From an uncultured Flavobacteriaceae bacterium (GTDB lineage Bacteria > Bacteroidota > Bacteroidia > Flavobacteriales > Flavobacteriaceae): 47,920 nt of DNA. The notes beneath the pieces are model-generated. The model ran no database searches. It saw only the letters and a program-made list of their open reading frames with translations, and was not told the origin of the DNA. The DNA is taken from positions 74,794 through 122,713 of the forward strand of contig CAJIZJ010000022.1 of assembly GCA_905181825.1 (NCBI GenBank). Reading direction: 5' to 3'. A program made the translations under genes and the position numbers. Positions 42,100 to 47,920 of this stretch are shown in pieces (the first letter of the stretch is position 1; every line of letters begins with the position of its first letter).

Positions 42100-43212
42100 G
42101 TGAAAAATTTGAGACGTGAATTTATAAAAAAAACATTGCTTGGAGTATCCTTTATCGCTGTGACTAACCCATTCAAACAGTTGTGGGCGTTAACTAAAGT
42201 CATACCTTGTGTTACTCCTAGTTGGAACGAATTAATAGAAATTGCACGCTGGGCTCCCACCATTCACAACTTACAGCCCCACCAAGTGAAGATAATTTCA
42301 GAAATCGAAGCCGAACTTTTTTACAACCCTGAGCGACTTCTTCCAGTAGAAGATCCTGATTCTATATTTACAACGATAGCAATGGGCGTATTTATTGAAC
42401 ACCTTTCAATTGCTGCAGCCCCATTTGGTTATAGAGTAACAATAGAGCATTTTCATGATTCAGTTTCAATTAAATCATCTAAACCAACGCTTTTTGCAAC
42501 ACTGAAACTCGTTTCAACCATAGAAAAAGAGGAACTAAACAAAAATTTAATTTTTGATAGAAGAACGTCTCGTCTTCATTATGATGGCAAAAAGCTAAAA
42601 CAAAATACCATTAAACGCATAAAAAAAGAAGCTGAAAAATTTGATCACGATTTTTTTCACTCATCGGAAAAGGAGGTCGTCGACTTTGTCGTCAACTTAA
42701 ATGAAGAAACCTTATTTGAGGACTTAGCTTCAAAACCAACTAGAGATGAACTTGACCGCTTGTTTCGATACAGTAAAAAAGAAGCCAAAACTCATAAAGA
42801 TGGCCTCTGGACAAAGTGTATGGGTTTTTCTGGCCGTTTGACAAGATCTATTTTCAAAAACCATAATAGATGGACCAAAGGCTTTCGTAAGAAATTATTA
42901 AAAAAGTATTACATGTCAACATTTAAGGGAACCAGTACGATCTGTTGGTTTGGAGGCGCATTTAACCAAAAAGAGGACTGGGTACAATGTGGAAGGATGT
43001 TTGCTAGAACTTGGCTTATAATGAGCGATGAAAATGCTTACATTCATCCATTTGGATCTTTGATTACAAACAAAAATGCCTACAGTAAAATTAAAGATCA
43101 ATTAACTCAGCCAGAAGCCCCTAAAAAGACATGGATGATTTTTCGTGCAGGATACAGTAAAACTCCGACAAGAAGCTTTAGGTTAAGTACAAATGAAATA
43201 TTAATTAATTAA
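42100..43212 (+). CDS. Tat-exported Acg-like nitroreductase-family protein
   Basis: A 370-residue protein from a GTG start. The N-terminus has a twin-arginine signal: R5-R6-E-F-I-K-K followed by a hydrophobic stretch to about residue 31. The nitroreductase fold then starts with IARWAPTIHNLQPHQ at 48-62, the A-P-S-x-x-N-x-Q-P FMN-binding motif with Thr for Ser. YNPERLLPVEDPD at 75-87 and RRTSR at 154-158 resemble the Acg/Rv2032 group, whose two fused half-domains bind FMN without a partner. Tat export fits a protein folded with its flavin. It is followed after 3 bases by the PaaK-like gene. Substrate unknown. In some Acg proteins the active-site cavity is closed, so sequestering flavin is an alternative role. 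Confidence 0.8.
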   Translation: MKNLRREFIKKTLLGVSFIAVTNPFKQLWALTKVIPCVTPSWNELIEIARWAPTIHNLQPHQVKIISEIEAELFYNPERLLPVEDPDSIFTTIAMGVFIEHLSIAAAPFGYRVTIEHFHDSVSIKSSKPTLFATLKLVSTIEKEELNKNLIFDRRTSRLHYDGKKLKQNTIKRIKKEAEKFDHDFFHSSEKEVVDFVVNLNEETLFEDLASKPTRDELDRLFRYSKKEAKTHKDGLWTKCMGFSGRLTRSIFKNHNRWTKGFRKKLLKKYYMSTFKGTSTICWFGGAFNQKEDWVQCGRMFARTWLIMSDENAYIHPFGSLITNKNAYSKIKDQLTQPEAPKKTWMIFRAGYSKTPTRSFRLSTNEILIN

Positions 43213-43215
43213 ATT

Positions 43216-44730
43216 ATGAGACACCTAATAATCTTATTCTACGCATGGTTAATTGAGCTTATCCGAAAACCATTAATGCTATCAAATTTTACCATAAAGC
43301 TTATACATATTTCAGGGATTAACAAAATTAGAACATTTAATAGCAAAGCCAGAGCCTATTCAGAATTTATTAAGGCCAAAAGAAGAGTGCCGGCTTACAA
43401 GGCATTTTTAAAGACTCATAATTTTTCTAAACCTTCGTTTAGTGGGCTGGTACCCAATATTTATGAGATTCCAGAAATTGATAAAAAAAATTATATCAAT
43501 AAATTTTCTATTGATGCTAGATGTGTAGGAGGGAAAATTCCAACTAAAAATATAATTATTGATGAATCTTCGGGGAGTAGTGGAACAGCAACCAACTGGG
43601 TTCGAGGCTTAAAAGAAAGAAAACGAAATGCCAAAATGATTGAGTTTGGAATGAGATCCCTAGTGGGCAAAGAGCCGTTATTTGTCATTAATGCTTTTGC
43701 ATTAGGCCCTTGGGCTACGGGTGTCAATGTTACTATGAGTTGTGTCTCCTTTTCAAAATTAAAATCTCTGGGTCCTGAAAAAGAAAAAATTGAAAATACG
43801 CTTAAACAATTTGGAAAAAATCATAATTATGTAATAATGGGCTATCCTCCCTTTCTAAAATATTTAGTTGATAACTCAGAAATAGAATGGGAGAAATTTA
43901 ACATTGCTTTCATTTTTGGAGGAGAATCAATGTCTGAAGGAATGAGAGATTATCTATTTCAAAAAGGAATTAAAAAAGCCTATAGCTCTTTGGGAGCATC
44001 TGATTTAGAATTAAATATTTCTGCAGAAAATGATTTTACAATAAGCCTTAGAAGATTATTACGTTCAAATCAATCATTACAATCAAAACTCTTAAAGCAC
44101 ACCGGTGCACTTCCAATGATTTTTCAATATAATCCAACAGATTTTTTAATTGAGTCGTCTGAGGCTGGGGAATTAATTGTTACGATCGGTCGCCCCGATT
44201 ACATATCTCCTAAAGTGAGGTATAACATACATGATAGAGGCCATACCTTATCAATTAAAGACCTCTACTCTATTTTAAAAAGTTTAAATATCAGCCTTGA
44301 TAAATTAGCAAGACCTCAAACAGATTTACCATTATTATTTCACTACGGAAGAGCAGATATGACGGTATCGTTTTTTGGAGCAAACATAAGCCCTACAGAT
44401 ATTAATGAAGTTATTTATTCGCTACCTGAATTATCTAAAATTGTTAACTCTTACAACCTTACTATAGACGAAGACAACGAAGGGAATAAAAAATTAATCA
44501 TTTCAATAGAAGTTCAGAAAGGAGAAACAATCGAATTACTAGATCTTGAAAAAACTCAAGCAGCCTTTTTTGATAATTTATCAAAAATAAATCAAGATTT
44601 CAGAGAAGCCAGAAAAATGCTCCCCAATAATAGACTGACTATAATTAGTTTCGAAGATTTTGGCTCAGGTTCATTCAAAGAAAATGACATTAGAATAAAA
44701 GCAAAATATATTGTAGGATCAAGAAATTAA
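43216..44730 (+). CDS. PaaK-like adenylate-forming (acyl-CoA ligase superfamily) enzyme
   Basis: A 504-residue member of the ANL superfamily of the phenylacetate-CoA-ligase type. The P-loop is ESSGSSGTAT at 117-126, FIFGGESMSEGMRDYL at 233-247 and AYSSLGASDLE at 255-265 correspond to motifs A4/A5, and FHYGRADMTVSFFGANISPTDINE (about 375-398) to A7/A8. The N-terminal 35 residues are hydrophobic and may attach it to the membrane. It would activate a carboxylate with ATP; whether CoA is the acceptor is not known, and coenzyme F390 synthetase shows that the family also adenylates other acids. It lies 3 bases after the Acg-like gene, so the two form an operon. The acid substrate cannot be deduced. 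Confidence 0.8.
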   Translation: MRHLIILFYAWLIELIRKPLMLSNFTIKLIHISGINKIRTFNSKARAYSEFIKAKRRVPAYKAFLKTHNFSKPSFSGLVPNIYEIPEIDKKNYINKFSIDARCVGGKIPTKNIIIDESSGSSGTATNWVRGLKERKRNAKMIEFGMRSLVGKEPLFVINAFALGPWATGVNVTMSCVSFSKLKSLGPEKEKIENTLKQFGKNHNYVIMGYPPFLKYLVDNSEIEWEKFNIAFIFGGESMSEGMRDYLFQKGIKKAYSSLGASDLELNISAENDFTISLRRLLRSNQSLQSKLLKHTGALPMIFQYNPTDFLIESSEAGELIVTIGRPDYISPKVRYNIHDRGHTLSIKDLYSILKSLNISLDKLARPQTDLPLLFHYGRADMTVSFFGANISPTDINEVIYSLPELSKIVNSYNLTIDEDNEGNKKLIISIEVQKGETIELLDLEKTQAAFFDNLSKINQDFREARKMLPNNRLTIISFEDFGSGSFKENDIRIKAKYIVGSRN

Positions 44731-44792
44731 ATGTTTCTCAAAAATGATTTAAATAGATAAAATAACGAAACTATCTTAGATCAAATTATAAG

Positions 44793-44811
44793 CAATTAGT
44801 ATTACTAATTG
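44793..44811 (+). terminator. Palindromic hairpin, likely terminator of the nitroreductase/PaaK-like operon
   Basis: A 19-base near-perfect palindrome (9-bp arms CAATTAGTA and TACTAATTG around a single T) begins 63 bases after the stop and is followed by GTTTC-free T-rich TTTCATTT. The stem is AT-rich, so termination is plausible but not strong. Confidence 0.45.
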
Positions 44812-44838
44812 TTTCATTTAAGGAAACTCTCGTCATCT

Positions 44839-44854
44839 ACCTAAGCTCTTAGGT
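44839..44854 (+). terminator. Second hairpin in the same gap
   Basis: Arms ACCTAAG and CTTAGGT around CT, followed by TATTTATC. It may back up the hairpin at 44793, or be an independent binding site. Confidence 0.35.
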
Positions 44855-44962
44855 TATTTATCTAAATAATCCCTTCAATTACGAAATAATAATAGAAATT
44901 TAATAACTAATGCATATTATTACACTTAATTAAACCCATACAACTAACTAAATAAAACAAAA

Positions 44963-45667
44963 ATGAATTTAAAATATATAATCCTCTCCGTGTTTTTATT
45001 ACAATTCATCACCCAAGATATAAACGCTCAGAACTGGAGTGAATTTGCAAATACAGGATATTATGCAAAAGCTAACCTAGAACTTAAGCTACATTCGAAA
45101 ACTGAAAATCGAGTCGTTTTGATGGGGAATTCTATCACTGAAGGGTGGGTGTTTATGCGTCCAGAATTTTTTGAGAATAGAGATTATATTAACAGAGGGA
45201 TTGGTGGCCAAACAACGCCTCAAATGCTACTGCGTTTTCGGCCAGATGTAGTGGATTTAAATCCAAAAGTAGTGCTTATATTAGCGGGTACAAATGATAT
45301 AGCAGGAAACACAGGATTTACGCCCTTAGAAACCATTATAGGAAACATTAAATCCATGGCAGAAATAGCCAATGCCAACGGAATAGAAGTTGTGATTTCC
45401 TCCATCTTACCTGCGATAGAGTATTTATGGAAGCCCGGATTAAATCCTGCACCAAAAATCATTTCAATCAACAAAGAATTAAAGGCTTATGCCAAACAAA
45501 ACAACTTCATATATCTTGATTACTTCACTGCAATGGTCGATGATAATGATGGCTTAAAAGTACCAGATTATACTGCTGCAGACGACCTTGTTCATCCTAA
45601 TGTAGCGGGCTATTTAGTCATGGAAAAACTAGCAGAAAAAGCAATCGAAACTGCCTTAAGTAGATAG
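44963..45667 (+). CDS. Secreted GDSL/SGNH-type esterase
   Basis: A 234-residue SGNH hydrolase with a signal peptide (MNLKYIILSVFLLQFITQDINAQ). Block I is VLMGNSITEGW, with S57 as nucleophile; block II gives the Gly in RGIGGQTT near 78-85; block III is AGTNDIAG with N111; block V is DLVHPNVAGY with D208 and H211. Such enzymes remove acyl, often acetyl, groups from sugars in polysaccharides or glycans. It precedes a sialate-O-acetylesterase-like lipoprotein by 2 bases, so a shared role in glycan deacetylation is likely. The substrate is not known. Confidence 0.93.
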   Translation: MNLKYIILSVFLLQFITQDINAQNWSEFANTGYYAKANLELKLHSKTENRVVLMGNSITEGWVFMRPEFFENRDYINRGIGGQTTPQMLLRFRPDVVDLNPKVVLILAGTNDIAGNTGFTPLETIIGNIKSMAEIANANGIEVVISSILPAIEYLWKPGLNPAPKIISINKELKAYAKQNNFIYLDYFTAMVDDNDGLKVPDYTAADDLVHPNVAGYLVMEKLAEKAIETALSR

Positions 45668-45669
45668 AC

Positions 45670-47712
45670 ATGAAGCGAACTTCTTTAAGTTTAGTATTGC
45701 TGTTTACTGTTTTGGTTCTTAGTGGCTGTCAGCAGTCAGAAAAAAAAGAGCTGCACCTAAATGCGCTGTTCACTGACCATATGGTGCTACAACAAAAAAA
45801 AGAGGTGGCATTTTGGGGAAGCTATACACCAAACGAAGAAATTACAGTTCACGGAAGCTGGGGAAGTGAATCCACTTCTGTGGCCGATGCTTTTGGGCAG
45901 TGGAAACTTAGCATCGCTACGCCTAAAGCAGGAGGACCTTATGAGGTTACTATTCGTACCAAAAGTACTACCATATCAATTAAAGATGTGTTGATCGGGG
46001 AAGTCTGGTTGGCCTCAGGACAATCCAATATGGAAATGGACTTTGATTACTGCTGTAATACGACTGATTTTTCAGAGTTAGAACGCTCCACCGCAAATTA
46101 CCCAAACATTCGCATGATTAATGTTGAAAAACAATTGAGTTTAATCCCGGTTGAGGAATTCAAAGGGACTTGGAAAAGAGCTGTAGGAAACACCATCTCT
46201 CCATTTAGTGCTGCTGCGTATTTTTTTGCAAAAAGACTTCATAAAGAATTAAATGTTCCTGTTGGGATTATACACGCTAGTTGGGGGGGCACTGATATAG
46301 AAGCGTGGACGAGTAGAGCCAAACTGAGCACCTTAGATGTTTTGGATGATACCATGAGTAATTACGGCGCATTAATTGAAAACGCTTCGAGGTCTCACGA
46401 ATGGTTTTCACAATTTGAATCTGAAAAATCACCTTCCGATATTTGGTATTTGTTTATTGAGGACCCACATGGGGTTCCAGAACAATGGAAGCATTTTGAT
46501 TTTAGAGATGAGCCATACATCACTTCAAAGGACACGGATTATGACAGCTGGAAGCAAATAAAAATCCCAGGAAGCATTGATAATATTTACGAAACCAATG
46601 ATTTTGACGGGGCTATTTTAATTCAAAAAGCGTTCACTCTAACAGCTATTAAAGGCGATTATTCGCTGCGTTTGGGCGCGGTAAACGATATGGATTTCAC
46701 CTATTTAAATGGGGAACTCATTGGGTCGACTATGGGGAAACCAAGCGCCAATACTAGAACTTATAAAATTCCGAAAAATATACTTAAAGTTGGAGAAAAC
46801 AGTATTGTCATTAGGGTGGTCAATCAATATAAAGAGGGCAATGTAGGCAGCGTTTCACTACTTCACTCTGAGAGCGCTCCTATCGATTTAGATGGGACTT
46901 GGAACTATAAAGTCTCTGCCGAAGTATATCACTCTTTGAGTGCGCATTCATGGCCGTACATCGATTTTTATTTTTACAATAAAGCGTCTATTGATTTTTC
47001 CAAAAGACCAGCGGTAACCACCTACAATCAAAATTCAAAATCGTCGCTTTTCAACGGCATGATTAACCCCTTAGTTCCCTACGACATTAAAGGAACAATA
47101 TGGTATCAAGGAGAAAATAACATACTCCGATTTAAGGAGTATGAACAACTGTTCCCTGCTTTAATTACCGATTGGCGAACCCAATGGTCCAATGACTTTC
47201 CGTTTTACTTTGTACAAATAGCTCCCTTTGAATATCATAATGGCCTCTCATCATCCCTGCGTGATGCACAAAGAAAAACATTGAAATTACCCAAAACAGG
47301 AATGGTGGTCACTTTGGATATTGGAGAAGATAATGACATACATCCGTCTAACAAACACGATGTAGGCTATAGATTGGCAGGCTTGGCATTAGCAAATGAT
47401 TATGGAAAGGCACTCGTGGCCTCTGGCCCGCTCTACCGGAGTCAGAAAATAGATGGACCTAAATTAATCTTAGAGTTTGATTTTATAGGAAGTGGCCTAA
47501 TGAGTTCCACTGGGGCGTTGAAAGAATTTGAAATTGCGGGAGCGGATAAGATCTATGTACCTGCGGTTGCAAAAATTATAGGAAAAACAGTAGAGGTGTT
47601 TTCAGCCTCTGTACCCAACCCAAAGTTTTCTAGATATGCCTGGAGAGACGTTAGTAATGCCAGCTTATTTAATAGAGAAGGCTTGCCTGCATCTTCGTTT
47701 ACAACAGAATAA
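45670..47712 (+). CDS. Sialate O-acetylesterase-like lipoprotein
   Basis: A 680-residue protein with a lipobox (LSGC, Cys20), so anchored in a membrane and probably facing the periplasm or surface. LNALFTDHMVLQQKKEVAFWG starts the family N-terminal domain. The catalytic domain has EVWLASGQSNMEM (S119 nucleophile), IIHASWGGTDIEAW and GTIWYQGENN, with the Asp/His in IGEDNDIHPSNKHDVG. An inserted beta-sandwich (about 285-410; WKQIKIPGSIDNIY to SIVIRVVNQY) resembles glycoside hydrolase family 2 sugar-binding domains, as in other SIAE-type proteins. It removes O-acetyl groups from sialic acids or from plant or algal polysaccharides such as xylan. No sialidase or carbohydrate-binding genes lie next to it, so the target is open. 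Confidence 0.92.
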   Translation: MKRTSLSLVLLFTVLVLSGCQQSEKKELHLNALFTDHMVLQQKKEVAFWGSYTPNEEITVHGSWGSESTSVADAFGQWKLSIATPKAGGPYEVTIRTKSTTISIKDVLIGEVWLASGQSNMEMDFDYCCNTTDFSELERSTANYPNIRMINVEKQLSLIPVEEFKGTWKRAVGNTISPFSAAAYFFAKRLHKELNVPVGIIHASWGGTDIEAWTSRAKLSTLDVLDDTMSNYGALIENASRSHEWFSQFESEKSPSDIWYLFIEDPHGVPEQWKHFDFRDEPYITSKDTDYDSWKQIKIPGSIDNIYETNDFDGAILIQKAFTLTAIKGDYSLRLGAVNDMDFTYLNGELIGSTMGKPSANTRTYKIPKNILKVGENSIVIRVVNQYKEGNVGSVSLLHSESAPIDLDGTWNYKVSAEVYHSLSAHSWPYIDFYFYNKASIDFSKRPAVTTYNQNSKSSLFNGMINPLVPYDIKGTIWYQGENNILRFKEYEQLFPALITDWRTQWSNDFPFYFVQIAPFEYHNGLSSSLRDAQRKTLKLPKTGMVVTLDIGEDNDIHPSNKHDVGYRLAGLALANDYGKALVASGPLYRSQKIDGPKLILEFDFIGSGLMSSTGALKEFEIAGADKIYVPAVAKIIGKTVEVFSASVPNPKFSRYAWRDVSNASLFNREGLPASSFTTE

Positions 47713-47782
47713 ATGCAGTTGAAAAATTTTATAAATAGACGGTTGTTATAAAATATCATACATTTAAATAAAAACATAAAAC

Positions 47783-47884
47783 ATGTGGGGCTCAAATAAA
47801 TGGACTGAAACTATGCTTAAAAAGTACTGGTGGGTTGTTGTTCTTTTAGCGATTATTTTCGCATTAGGCAAACTCATCAACTAA
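47783..47884 (+). CDS. Candidate 33-residue single-pass membrane peptide
   Basis: A short frame from ATG to TAA encodes MWGSNKWTETMLKKYW, then a hydrophobic stretch WVVVLLAIIFALGKLIN. The layout (polar N-terminus with Lys-Lys, then one transmembrane helix) is that of many genuine small membrane proteins. It starts 70 bases after the esterase stop in the same direction. A near-consensus TACATTTA at 47759-47766 could be its -7 box. It is too short for certainty. Confidence 0.5.
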   Translation: MWGSNKWTETMLKKYWWVVVLLAIIFALGKLIN

Positions 47885-47920
47885 CCCAAAGGCCCAACTC
47901 TTAATGTATTGGATTACCAT

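Larger units (their letters stand above)
44731..44962. other. 232-bp intergenic region with tandem hairpins
   Basis: No coding frame was seen. Two hairpins sit in the first half (44793-44811 and 44839-44854). The second half is AT-rich and must hold the promoter of the esterase gene, but no exact TAnnTTTG was found. Confidence 0.5.

Overview
The window comes from an AT-rich member of the Bacteroidota, most likely a Flavobacteriaceae species. The reasons are: several upstream regions carry the TAnnTTTG -7 box and ribosome binding sites are not obvious; there is a DUF4251 protein, a bacillithiol gene (bshA), a single-chain branched-chain 2-oxoacid dehydrogenase E1, a secreted GH3/beta-lactamase fusion, a MutS2-type protein without the Smr domain, and a Bacteroidota-style LptD and TamB. 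No rRNA, tRNA, CRISPR array, transposase, integrase or phage gene was seen. Most of the window reads as ordinary, densely packed chromosome, with an accessory stretch from about 38.4 to 47.9 kb.

Layout. 1-545 is the 3' end of an arginase-family hydrolase. 547-3417 (minus) pairs the fused oxoacid dehydrogenase E1 with a sterol-desaturase-family hydroxylase. Divergent from it, 3539-6558 (plus) is a tight run of a 2-oxoglutarate oxygenase, a SUI1-like factor, a nucleoside phosphorylase and a transporter-less binding-protein-fold protein. ung (minus) and mutS2 plus a DCC-family thiol protein (plus) follow. 9902-17103 (minus) holds a DUF4251 protein, a dicarboxylate/amino-acid symporter, aroC, bshA and the GH3/beta-lactamase fusion. 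A SIMPL protein lies at 17416-18111.

18113-23346 (minus) is an envelope and redox block: amidase, MCE/MlaD protein, a membrane Fe-S protein, a HAD phosphatase, a CCG-type Fe-S protein and a small protein often mislabelled as an ABC ATPase. lptD and ridA (plus) come next. The glycolytic genes pfkA and gap end in a strong terminator, followed by an N-acetylglucosamine-kinase-like gene, all on minus. A large tamB-like gene covers 29645-34021. 34243-38319 (plus) is an RNA-modification operon: tsaD, rsmE, a DUF4159 protein, a SpoU methyltransferase and a THUMP-like methyltransferase.

The accessory end contains a MORN-repeat/retropepsin-like protein, a CAP protein, trmL, a small outer-membrane barrel and a lipoprotein. 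It then has a two-gene unit, a Tat-exported Acg-like nitroreductase with a PaaK-like adenylate-forming enzyme, followed by tandem hairpins. A GDSL esterase, a sialate-O-acetylesterase-like lipoprotein and a 33-residue membrane peptide close the window. The nitroreductase/PaaK-like pair is the best candidate for an undescribed pathway. The MORN/retropepsin protein, the binding-protein-fold gene and the recurrent non-ATG starts on envelope genes also deserve attention.
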